A stretch of 54,540 bases of DNA from Clostridiales bacterium (GTDB lineage Bacteria > Bacillota > Desulfotomaculia > Desulfotomaculales > VENG01): assembly GCA_016278505.1 (NCBI GenBank), contig JADQBQ010000009.1, positions 1 through 54,540 of the forward strand, given 5' to 3'. The position numbers and the translations under genes were made by a program. Of this stretch, positions 34,801-41,771 are shown in pieces (within the stretch, counting starts at the first letter, position 1; every line of letters begins with the position of its first letter). The notes under the pieces are model-generated. The model was not told where the DNA came from. It saw nothing but the letters and a program-made list of their open reading frames with translations, and searched no databases.

Positions 34801-34914
34801 CCCGGTGGGGCCGTGGATCAGGAAAAAGGAGCGGCCCTCTAATTCTGTGAAGTCCACTGTTTGGACGCCCGGGTAAGGACCGAAGGCGCTCATGGATATT
34901 TTTACCGGCCGCAT
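31849..34914 (-). CDS. sbcC: Exonuclease subunit SbcC
   Basis: This 1021-residue SMC-like ATPase carries Walker A (HGPTGAGKTTILDAMCF, near residue 35). Two long coiled-coil arms flank a zinc hook (KPCPVCGSTEHP, near 507-518). The ABC signature (TLSGGETFLASLSLALGLAD, near 925) and Walker B (FIDEGFGTLD, near 956) follow. With SbcD it forms the Mre11-Rad50-like complex that cuts DNA hairpins and protein-blocked ends. ATG 34914 has GGAGG six bases upstream and lies two bases after the sbcD stop, so translation is coupled. The perfect palindromes elsewhere in this window are the kind of substrate it processes. Confidence 0.95.
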   Translation of the reverse strand: MRPVKISMSAFGPYPGVQTVDFTELEGRSFFLIHGPTGAGKTTILDAMCFALYGSTSGAQRNGKQMRSDYADLSTVTEVVFDFTIGKEVYRIKRHPEQDRPKKKGEGTTVMNSNATLWKRTGAESDREEGTVMASGTVKVTEAVEGLLGFKNHQFRQVVMLPQGEFRELLTANSTKRQEILETLFHTELYRRIELFLKESAKKLENELKALSERKQWILKESEAETPKALQERYDEHQVYLKELGAKKTAGEQALKKAQAELTAGQQTQQKIRERNDALNAVGKLEARIKDMDLKRQELTRARLALSLVDAERSLKSRQAEAHQAAQNYATRIQQQKAAADAKEKADKKLAAEKNKENEREMARREVTRLDDIKEKVKALEAARRPVQKAKEEVNIAENRHGKARETLAAIQLQIEKQTTAYDKAQYYAGQLAALEYRYKEANDIFEKRKTLEQYRQQLNKALTAYQQADATFRKAEGNYEKTKKELTLLQEAWNNGQAAILAGKLIPGKPCPVCGSTEHPAPVRSDAHLPSEEDIKTKQQVLKDDEIALEGARKMLKDTEDKKLNITLRVEDLENALGEKAGVDLNTLQNDAREAQRLWTQAKQAEEVLATLDRQLKALKDKEKAANNFVETANKNLQDAHLNLANAQATLQERESSIPAGLRDLQALQWAQKKARNKCDQLLAAYEQAQQDAGNAAAALAKANSEVQSATETLQTAQKHAGDEEGDLRQRLEEAGFKGFFDYTEAKRTPEEIKALEASLQKYDQDLSAARDRLRRAREAAEGLIEPDLETLGAAVTDAQAAFNQILSQETESRLQLKSEKGWLDSLSELQKSLQEREEQYTLLGHLSDVANGKNAYGLTFQRFVLGALLDEVTAAATKRLSLMSRGRYHLHRTLDRTRRNAAGGLELEVFDTYTGVSRGVATLSGGETFLASLSLALGLADVVQSYAGGIHLDTIFIDEGFGTLDTESLDFALRTLIDLRESGRLVGIISHVSELKERIDARLEISPAERGSTARFQLT

Positions 34915-34916
34915 GC

Positions 34917-36065
34917 TTACACCTCCCGTTCCTGGCGCAAAACTGTATCCATAGTCTCGGCGACTAATTCGGTTTGTTGCCGGGACAGCGGCTCACCGGT
35001 TATTTGCGCGAAAAAATCGGAAAAAAGGTCCGTTTCACTCCGGCCGCGGTGGTCACCGCTTGGCCCACTCAGTTCCCCGGTGTTTGTCATATGAGGGCGC
35101 TCAATATGAAGTACATTGGGATAAACCGTGCGCAGTTTACCTATAGCGTCGTATACGGCGCCGGGGTCCTTCAGCGTCACCATAATATAATCTTCCTTAC
35201 TTTCTCCACTTTGGGGCCCTGACAGGATATCGGTTAAGTTTCCTTCCAGGCGGCGCACATCCCGTCGGGGAGTAAGGGTTATTTCTTCCTGAGTGATTTT
35301 CCCGGTGTCATTCATTTCCACCATGGTTACTGATTTACGGTGGGTGGCCTCCGAGAAAGAGTATTTCATTAAAGAACCGGCATAGCGAATGCTTGCCCCG
35401 CCGGCGTTTTGGGGCTGGTGCAGGTGCCCGAGGGCCGTATAATGGAAAGGCTGGAAACAGGTGGTGTTAACTTGGCTGGAACCACCGATGGATAATGGCC
35501 TTTCGGACTCACTTTCTGCTCCGCCTGCCACATAGGCATGGGCCAGGCCAACCTTACGTTTATCACTTGGTATTTGCCTAACTACATGATTAATCATGGA
35601 TTGTAAAGCTTGCTGTTGGTTTGGCGCGTCCGGTACGGCCAACCGTTCTCTAACCACCGGGGGTTCCGCGTAGGGGAGCGGGCAAAAATATACCGGCCCG
35701 CCGGCATCGGGAATTGCCACCGGGGTAAGGTCTTTACTGACCTCGCTAATCACGTATAAACCCTGCCGGGCCAAAAGGCGGGTGCCAAAACCCAGGCGTT
35801 CCGGGCTATCGTGGTTACCCGCAATTAAAATTACCGGTACCTTGTAATCCAAAAGGATCCGAGAGAGAACGTCGTCCAGCAGGTCAACTGCATCCGTCGG
35901 GGGGACGGACCGGTCATATATGTCCCCGGCGATTAAAATTACGTCCGGCCGGGCATCATTGACAAGTTCAACAAACCGGTCCAGGAGGTGCGCCTGGTCG
36001 TCTGTCAGGTGTACCCCGTGGAATATGCGTCCCAGGTGCCAATCCGAGGTGTGTAGTATGCGCAT
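34917..36065 (-). CDS. sbcD: Exonuclease subunit SbcD
   Basis: This 382-residue Mre11-like nuclease has the calcineurin-type metal motifs in order: TSDWHLGR (residue 7), ILIAGDIYDRS, LIAGNHDSPERLGFGT, VGLAHAYVAGG and ALGHLHQPQ. These bind two metal ions for phosphodiester cleavage. It is the first gene of the unit sbcD-sbcC-hypothetical. The length fits SbcD. The 170-base gap upstream, shared with a divergent gene at 36235, should hold the promoters, but none is striking. Confidence 0.95.
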   Translation of the reverse strand: MRILHTSDWHLGRIFHGVHLTDDQAHLLDRFVELVNDARPDVILIAGDIYDRSVPPTDAVDLLDDVLSRILLDYKVPVILIAGNHDSPERLGFGTRLLARQGLYVISEVSKDLTPVAIPDAGGPVYFCPLPYAEPPVVRERLAVPDAPNQQQALQSMINHVVRQIPSDKRKVGLAHAYVAGGAESESERPLSIGGSSQVNTTCFQPFHYTALGHLHQPQNAGGASIRYAGSLMKYSFSEATHRKSVTMVEMNDTGKITQEEITLTPRRDVRRLEGNLTDILSGPQSGESKEDYIMVTLKDPGAVYDAIGKLRTVYPNVLHIERPHMTNTGELSGPSGDHRGRSETDLFSDFFAQITGEPLSRQQTELVAETMDTVLRQEREV

Positions 36066-36234
36066 TTATTATTAAACCTCCCGCTGCAGGTTTGCCTACA
36101 AAACTGTTGTTCGGTATATGCTCATGGGAAAGCATTCCACATCAAAACAGAAATTCCTCTCGGGTGTTGGAAAAAACGAGAATTGTGCACAAAAAGCAGT
36201 TGCAAAAAATAGTAGTAACCCAGAGGGGAGATGA

Positions 36235-36846
36235 GTGAAAATGAAAGAGCGGGGAGACAATGCAGCGCAAATCGTGGAAAAAAGGATAATTAATGAATGT
36301 ACCCATATTACTTATCCCCAGGTGGTAAACTTGGGTGATAGTGCAGCTCAAAATAAAATCAACGAAGCCATTGAACGGCAGGTATACAGCCTGATTCCAC
36401 CGGAGGGCTGCGAGGTGTGGGGTGAAATTTTCGGCAAGTACCGGGTAACACTTAATGACAGGGGTATATTAAGCGTAAATATCCAATTTTATAAAATCAG
36501 GCAACACGCCGCCAATGGCCTCAACATGCAGAAATCAGTCACTGCGGATTTGTCAACAGGTAAAGTCTATAAGCTGTATGAACTATTCAAAAGGAACAGC
36601 GACTACAGGATTGTATTGAATAAAATGGTACGGCAGCAGATAAAGGAAAAAAATTTGCACCTCATCAATGAATTTAAAGGCATTGATGACTACCAGGATT
36701 TTTATCTAACCGAAGATGCCCTGGTTATTTACTGGCAAGAATTGGAGTATACTATTCACGCCGCAGGGATACCGGAATTTGTTATACCTTATGAGAAAAT
36801 ACAAAATTTGATAAGTGCGGACAGTCCTATAGCCAGGTTTATATGA
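36235..36846 (+). CDS. DUF3298/DUF4163-like protein without signal peptide
   Basis: This 203-residue protein resembles the RsiV/PdaC-type DUF4163-DUF3298 fold. It has an N-terminal half with ITYPQVVNLGDSAAQNKINE and GKYRVTLNDRGILSVNIQFY, and a C-terminal half with KSVTADLSTGKVYKLYELF, then DFYLTEDALVIYWQELEY and GIPEFVIPYEKI. In its relatives this domain is outside the membrane, but here no signal peptide or membrane anchor is seen. GTG 36235 or ATG 36241 can be the start (GGGGAG upstream). It is transcribed away from sbcD and converges with the next gene. Confidence 0.7.
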   Translation: MKMKERGDNAAQIVEKRIINECTHITYPQVVNLGDSAAQNKINEAIERQVYSLIPPEGCEVWGEIFGKYRVTLNDRGILSVNIQFYKIRQHAANGLNMQKSVTADLSTGKVYKLYELFKRNSDYRIVLNKMVRQQIKEKNLHLINEFKGIDDYQDFYLTEDALVIYWQELEYTIHAAGIPEFVIPYEKIQNLISADSPIARFI

Positions 36847-36850
36847 GTGT

Positions 36851-38587
36851 TTACAACGCAGTTTCCCTTTCAGGATAAGCATTTATCTCTTGCAAGATCT
36901 GTAAAAATACTTCCACAAGGTACGGGTCAAATTGGCGGCCGGCGGCTTTTATAATCTCCTCCATGGCTTGCCAATGATTTATAGCGCTCTTATATGGACG
37001 GCCGTGCACCATTACATCGTAGGCGTCGATAATTGATATGATGCGCGCAATGAGTGGTATTTCTTCCCCTTTCAGTCCCTGCGGATACCCGCTTCCATCC
37101 CAATTTTCGTGATGCGCTAAAATATAATCAGCTAAGCAGCGTAACTCAGGCAGGGCACCGGCTATCCTGTAGCCTATTTCCGAATGAGAATTCATAATTT
37201 CCCATTCGCTGGCAGTCAGCGGTCCCGGTTTGTTTAAAATCTCACCGAGAACAGCTATTTTACCAATGTCATGCAGGCCCGCCGATAGAATCAATTTCTT
37301 TTTCTCACTGCTATCCAGGCCAAGCCTGTTTCCTATCCTAATTGCCAGTTTTTGCATGCGCCTGGAATGCTCTTTCGTTTCATGAGTTTTTTCCCGCAAA
37401 ATCTTTTTTAGGGAAGAGATGCTGATGTAACTTGTGCTTTTACTTTCTATCAATTTATTTTTGTACATATTATCCTCAGCAGTCTTAATAACCCTCTGGA
37501 TATCTTCCTCCTGGTTATTTTTCACCGCTGTACCAAGGGCAATACTGGGCCTTATGGGGTCTGCTTTTTCTTGGGCACAGGATTCTTTTATTTTGCTGCA
37601 GATTGCCACTGCATCCTTGCGGCCAGTCCGGGGTAAAAGGACCGCGAATTCGTCTCCGCCCCAGCGGGCAATAATATCCTCCTGGCGGCAGCAATTTTTT
37701 AATATGCCTGCTATTTGCAGCAGCAGCTGGTCACCCTTACTATGGCCAAAAGCATCGTTGAGCAGCTTGAGGTTATTGGTGTCACCCATAATTATACTCA
37801 GAGGCAGATGTCTGTCTGAATTCAGTCTTTGCAGTTCCTTTTCGAAATAATTGCGGTTATAAAGACCGGTTACGGCGTCATGGTAGCTTATGTATTTTAA
37901 CTGGTCTTCCATTTTTTTGCGCTTTTTGATATTAGACAGCAGTATGAAAACCATAACTAGTAATATAGTGATATTGGCGAAAATGCTCCACACTAAAGTT
38001 TTATGCTGTAAGTAAAAAACATACAGCATTGCATTTTTGGCTGTTTTAAAACCTTCTAAGTGGTTTGGTTTACCGGGAGTTGGTTCGGGGTAGAAAACCC
38101 ATTGGTCTGGCTGGCCCGGGTTGCGGCCATAAGATATATCCCTTGTTTGTTCCGGAAAGTTCACCTTCTCCAAAGGGGTTTTTCCGTCCCTGTCCGTTAA
38201 AATTATACTTTCCCCTTTGCGGGATAGTTTAAAGCTGCCCAGGTGTAGGGGACCAAGGCCTGGTTCCTCGTCCGCCCATAATAATAATGTTTTACCAGGC
38301 TGTATAGTAGTAAGGTCCGGAAAGCCTGTGGGGATTTTCCATCTCAGGGGCTCGTTTGGGTGGTCGGATAGGTATAGTCCCGCTATGTCTACGGGATGGT
38401 CTCCCCGGTTGATAAGTTCAATCCAATCACTGTAATTACCCTTTTCGTCGGATACAGTATGGCCGTTTGAGGCCATAAATTCGTTAATCTGGATTTGGGG
38501 TGCAGCGAACCCTTCGGATATCCAGCTGCCCATGGTTAGAAAGTAAAAAATTAACCCCGCTATAAAAATAAATGTAATTCTGAACAT
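36851..38587 (-). CDS. LTD-GGDEF-HD-GYP cyclic di-GMP enzyme
   Basis: This 578-residue protein has a signal anchor (ITFIFIAGLIFYFLTMGSW), then a lamin-tail domain outside the membrane (about 30-165; INEFMASNGHTVSDEKGNYS, IELINRGDHPVDIAGLYLSD). A membrane helix (about 205-225), GGDEF (230-385) and HD-GYP (395-570) domains follow. The cyclase motif RWGGDEF is intact, with an inhibitory RxxD site (RQED) five residues before it. The phosphodiesterase motifs HDIGKI (near 437) and HHENWDGSGYP (near 492) are also intact. It could therefore make and break c-di-GMP in response to something sensed outside. A lamin-tail sensor on such an enzyme is unusual. Confidence 0.9.
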   Translation of the reverse strand: MFRITFIFIAGLIFYFLTMGSWISEGFAAPQIQINEFMASNGHTVSDEKGNYSDWIELINRGDHPVDIAGLYLSDHPNEPLRWKIPTGFPDLTTIQPGKTLLLWADEEPGLGPLHLGSFKLSRKGESIILTDRDGKTPLEKVNFPEQTRDISYGRNPGQPDQWVFYPEPTPGKPNHLEGFKTAKNAMLYVFYLQHKTLVWSIFANITILLVMVFILLSNIKKRKKMEDQLKYISYHDAVTGLYNRNYFEKELQRLNSDRHLPLSIIMGDTNNLKLLNDAFGHSKGDQLLLQIAGILKNCCRQEDIIARWGGDEFAVLLPRTGRKDAVAICSKIKESCAQEKADPIRPSIALGTAVKNNQEEDIQRVIKTAEDNMYKNKLIESKSTSYISISSLKKILREKTHETKEHSRRMQKLAIRIGNRLGLDSSEKKKLILSAGLHDIGKIAVLGEILNKPGPLTASEWEIMNSHSEIGYRIAGALPELRCLADYILAHHENWDGSGYPQGLKGEEIPLIARIISIIDAYDVMVHGRPYKSAINHWQAMEEIIKAAGRQFDPYLVEVFLQILQEINAYPERETAL

Positions 38588-38875
38588 AATGGCTACTCCT
38601 TTGTAATAATGCCACTTGAACCTAAATATTAATGGTAAAGATTACCGTAATGGTTTAAAATTCTACAAGAATTTCTGTTTCCCTGTTTATGGCACAAAAA
38701 AGTCAGAATATTTTATGATAAAAAGAGGAGAATTTTTTGTCTCCTCATATTTTTGCTATTCATTTTTTAGGCCGGTTTTTTCGGACATTTCCGTTTGACA
38801 CCGGCATTAGTGCCATGTTGGTGTTTGCTTTTTGTCTCTGCACCAACTTGTTTATCAAATTAAAAATTATCCGTT

Positions 38876-38904
38876 TTGACAGCCTCACGGAATTAGTTTA
38901 TTAT
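38876..38904 (+). promoter_or_regulatory. Sigma-A promoter for the FemAB-Alr unit
   Basis: TTGACA (38876-38881) and TATTAT (38899-38904) are spaced by exactly 17 bases, close to the consensus. The ATG of the FemAB gene is 84 bases downstream. The remainder of the 400-base gap 38588-38987 shows no convincing gene. Confidence 0.75.
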
Positions 38905-38987
38905 CAAATTAATTATATTTTGTAGAATTGGGTTATTTATTGCCTGAAACTGCAGTATTCTACTATTTTACTCACGGGAGAGAAAAA

Positions 38988-40064
38988 ATGGATTTCATAC
39001 TCAACGTTAATCCACAAGAATATACGGAATTTATCAAGAGTCACGAGAAGGGACATTTTCTGCAAACTATAGAATGGTCCAAGGTGAAGCAAGATTGGGA
39101 TAATATATGGTTCGTTATTAAAGATGCGGGAGAAATAAAAGGAGCGGGCAGTATTTTACTGCGCAAACTTCCTGTTGTGGGTAAGACATTTATGTACTGC
39201 CCCCGGGGCCCGGTATTAGATTACAGTGATCGAGATATTTTAGAGTTTTTCAATACTGAGATGCACCAAGTAGCCAAGAAATACAAGGGTTTAATGCTAA
39301 AAATAGACCCTGATATTGAGATATCGCGACAAGATGTGATAGACAACCTCTGGGGTACCGGTTTTACACAAAAACCCCAAACCCTTAACTTTGAAGGAAT
39401 CCAACCGCGCTTTGTGTCACGGCTGGATATTGCCCCCGATCTGGATGATATTATGGCCGGCTTTCACAGCAAGACCCGCTACAATATCCGGCTAGCCGGG
39501 CGCAAAGGTGTTAATGTCCGCGTAGGGGAAAGAAACGATTTAAAACGCTTCCAGGAAATAATGGAAGAGACGGGATCAAGAGATAACTTTGTGGTCAGAA
39601 AACTGGCCTATTTTGAAAAGATGTATGATGCCCTGGTTCCCCCCGGGTATATGAGGCTTTTTGTGGCCGAGCATGAAGGCAAGACGCTGGCCGGAACAAT
39701 CTGTACCAGGTTCGGGGACAAATGCTGGTACTTGTACGGGGCCAGCAGCAATACCAAGCGCAGCTTAATGCCCAATTACGCTCTGCAGTGGGAGATGATC
39801 AAGTGGGCCAAGCAGTCGGGGTGCACCCTTTATGATTTCCGGGGCATTTCCGGTGACTTAGACCCGTCCAATCCCTTATACGGATTATACCGGTTCAAAA
39901 AAGGCTTCCAGGGTTCCTACACTGAGTTTATCGGTGAATTTGATTTGATTTTTGACCCGCTGATGTACAAGCTGTGGGATAGGGGTGTGCCGCTGGCTAA
40001 AAAGCTGCGCTCCAAGATGATTATGGCCAGAAAGGGCTTAGGGAGAAGGGAAAACAGTGGATAA
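38988..40064 (+). CDS. FemAB/FemX-family aminoacyltransferase
   Basis: This 358-residue protein is of the Fem family, which adds amino acids from aminoacyl-tRNA to the peptidoglycan precursor side chain. Two GNAT-like halves are visible. The first opens with FLQTIEWSKVKQDW and has MYCPRGPVLDY. The second contains the typical FHSKTRYNIRLAGRKGV, and later WYLYGASSNTKRSLMPNYAL and YDFRGISGDLDPSNPLYGLY with FKKGFQG. The start is ATG 38988 (GGGAG upstream). It overlaps the alanine racemase gene by 8 bases, so the two are coupled. That pairing suggests a role in cross-bridge or D-amino-acid use in the wall. Confidence 0.9.
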   Translation: MDFILNVNPQEYTEFIKSHEKGHFLQTIEWSKVKQDWDNIWFVIKDAGEIKGAGSILLRKLPVVGKTFMYCPRGPVLDYSDRDILEFFNTEMHQVAKKYKGLMLKIDPDIEISRQDVIDNLWGTGFTQKPQTLNFEGIQPRFVSRLDIAPDLDDIMAGFHSKTRYNIRLAGRKGVNVRVGERNDLKRFQEIMEETGSRDNFVVRKLAYFEKMYDALVPPGYMRLFVAEHEGKTLAGTICTRFGDKCWYLYGASSNTKRSLMPNYALQWEMIKWAKQSGCTLYDFRGISGDLDPSNPLYGLYRFKKGFQGSYTEFIGEFDLIFDPLMYKLWDRGVPLAKKLRSKMIMARKGLGRRENSG

Positions 40065-41166
40065 ATGGGTAGAGATTGATTTAAATAAATTGCAGCATAA
40101 TGTTAAGGCCCTGCAGGGTTATTTTAATGTCCCCATCATGGCAGTGCTCAAACAAAATGCTTACGGCCTGGGAGCTGTAAAGATAGGTAATTTCCTGGAG
40201 CAATCAGGCATTAATCATTTTGCGGTTACGCATATAGAGGAAGGCATTGAATTGAGGGACGGGGGTGTTCGCTCCCCTATTTTGGTTTTTGCACCTCCCG
40301 GCACCGGTAAAGATGAGCTGAATAGCTTATGGCAGCATGGACTGACCCCTGCTGTATATTCTCTGCACTTGGCCGAGATTTTGAATAGGCTTGCCCTGGA
40401 GAAGGACAAGCCTATTGATGTCCATCTGAAAGTGGATACCGGAATGGGAAGGATGGGATTTACCCCGCTGGAATTGCTTCAGGTGGCAGAAAGGCTGAAA
40501 GAACTTGATGGTCTTAATTTTAAAGGCATTTTTACTCATTACAGCAACGCCTTTGAAAAGGAAATGGATTATACCAAAGAGCAGCTGGATAGTTTTCTTT
40601 CGTTGGTCAATCAGTTAGAAAATAAAGGTTTTAAGTTTACTGTTAAATATAGTGCCAATTCCATGGCTGCCCTAAAATTTCCCGCAACGCATATGGATAT
40701 GGTAAACATCGGTTCCGCCTTTCTGGGTAACAGTACCATTAATCCCGACGTGCCATTGAAAAAGGTGTACCGCACCAGGGTTAGAGTCCTGCAAGCCAGG
40801 CAGCTTGAACAGGGAAGCTATGTGGGCTATAGTAACACTTATAAGACCGGCAAAAATACCAATATGGCTGTTCTTCCTATAGGTTATACAGATGGGTTCG
40901 GCCTGGAGAAAAAAATAGATTCCTTCCGCATCAATGATTTTATCAGGCAGCTTTATCACCTGTTAAAGGATTTCTTTAAACCGGCATATAGTGTCTTTTT
41001 TGACGGTAAGCCCCTTAAAATAATCGGTAAAACAAGCATGCAGCTTACGGTAGTGGAGACCGGCAATGTGCAGCTTGAGCCCGGTGATATAGTGGATGTG
41101 CATTTAAATCCTTTGATGGCTAACGCCCGCATCGATAGGGTTTACGTGGAGGGTCAACCGGATTAG
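40057..41166 (+). CDS. Alanine racemase family protein
   Basis: This 369-residue PLP enzyme has the lysine motif AVLKQNAYGLGAVKIG near the N terminus; the family norm is KANAYGHG, and here His is Leu. It also has HLKVDTGMGRMGF, a strand with NIGSAFLGN, and the C-terminal domain with the second catalytic tyrosine region SYVGYSNTYKTG and VLPIGYTDGFG. It should interconvert L- and D-alanine (or another amino acid). GTG 40057 overlaps the FemAB stop by 8 bases. The family is clear, but the substrate is less sure because of the changed loop. A further alanine racemase for bulk wall synthesis may exist elsewhere. Confidence 0.85.
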   Translation: MDKWVEIDLNKLQHNVKALQGYFNVPIMAVLKQNAYGLGAVKIGNFLEQSGINHFAVTHIEEGIELRDGGVRSPILVFAPPGTGKDELNSLWQHGLTPAVYSLHLAEILNRLALEKDKPIDVHLKVDTGMGRMGFTPLELLQVAERLKELDGLNFKGIFTHYSNAFEKEMDYTKEQLDSFLSLVNQLENKGFKFTVKYSANSMAALKFPATHMDMVNIGSAFLGNSTINPDVPLKKVYRTRVRVLQARQLEQGSYVGYSNTYKTGKNTNMAVLPIGYTDGFGLEKKIDSFRINDFIRQLYHLLKDFFKPAYSVFFDGKPLKIIGKTSMQLTVVETGNVQLEPGDIVDVHLNPLMANARIDRVYVEGQPD

Positions 41167-41224
41167 AAGTGCACAGAACGCTGTTTCAAGTTTTTATTTA
41201 GCTAAAATTTTATCTAAAGGAAGA

Positions 41225-41265
41225 AAATACAAAACCCCTGTTTTAAAGGGGTTTTGTATTTTTAT
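41225..41265 (+). terminator. Terminator after the FemAB-Alr unit
   Basis: A perfect 15-bp stem begins AAATACAAAACCCCT, has a 7-base loop and ends in a T-run. Confidence 0.9.
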
Positions 41266-41342
41266 TGCCTTTATTTTTGCTGTTTACCATAATCCTAATA
41301 ATCTTTTTTCGGTGCGAGTGGGACATTATAAAAACATTGTCG

Positions 41343-41373
41343 GGAATATTAATGGTTTTGCATTAACATATTC
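41343..41373 (+). promoter_or_regulatory. Sigma-G-type forespore promoter
   Basis: GGAATA (41343-41348) and CATATTC (41367-41373) are spaced by 18 bases. This fits the sigma-G pattern (TGAATA-N17/18-CATACTA) expected for a spore protein gene directly downstream. Confidence 0.6.
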
Positions 41374-41393
41374 CCATTTTGGGGGTGCTCAAA

Positions 41394-41675
41394 TTGAGAA
41401 AGGATTTAGTAAAGTCTGCTGCTAACGGTTTAGTGCCCAAAGACCTGGAGCCATATGTTAAGCCGGCCCTGGAACAGTTCAAAAATGAAATGGCGGCTGA
41501 GCTGGGAATGCCTGATTACGATACGATAGACAAAGGGGAATTGCCAAGCCGCATGAACGGTAAGGTGGGCGGTAATATGACGCATAAAATGGTCTCCTTT
41601 GCCGAAGCCGTCCTGGCCTGGAACTATCGCCAGCAATTGGAAAGTGGTAATAATGACGAAGGCGCAGATACATGA
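41394..41675 (+). CDS. Alpha/beta-type small acid-soluble spore protein
   Basis: This 93-residue protein carries the conserved SASP core: FKNEMAAELGMPDYDTIDKG, then LPSRMNGKVGGNMTHKMVSF and AEAVLAWNY. Proteins of this family coat DNA in the dormant spore and protect it from UV and chemicals. The germination protease site usual in these proteins lies near the ELGMPDYD region. TTG 41394 has GGGGGTG six bases upstream. A longer acidic tail than usual is present (GNNDEGADT). It is monocistronic, with a sigma-G-like promoter and a terminator overlapping its stop. Confidence 0.9.
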   Translation: MRKDLVKSAANGLVPKDLEPYVKPALEQFKNEMAAELGMPDYDTIDKGELPSRMNGKVGGNMTHKMVSFAEAVLAWNYRQQLESGNNDEGADT

Positions 41676-41691
41676 GTTATCTGCGCCTTTT
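41661..41691 (+). terminator. Terminator overlapping the SASP stop codon
   Basis: The stem GGCGCAGATA/TATCTGCGCC has the stop codon in the loop and is followed by TTTT. Confidence 0.85.
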
Positions 41692-41771
41692 AATAGCAAA
41701 AGTATTATTAATGGTGTAAAATGATCCATAAGAAAACCTCTGGCAACCCAAATCATGGAGAGAGTGGTTAT

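Noticed and set aside
38616-38925. Two overlapping open frames before the FemAB gene
   Set aside because: They lack ribosome sites, have biased composition from AT-rich DNA, and overlap a clear promoter.
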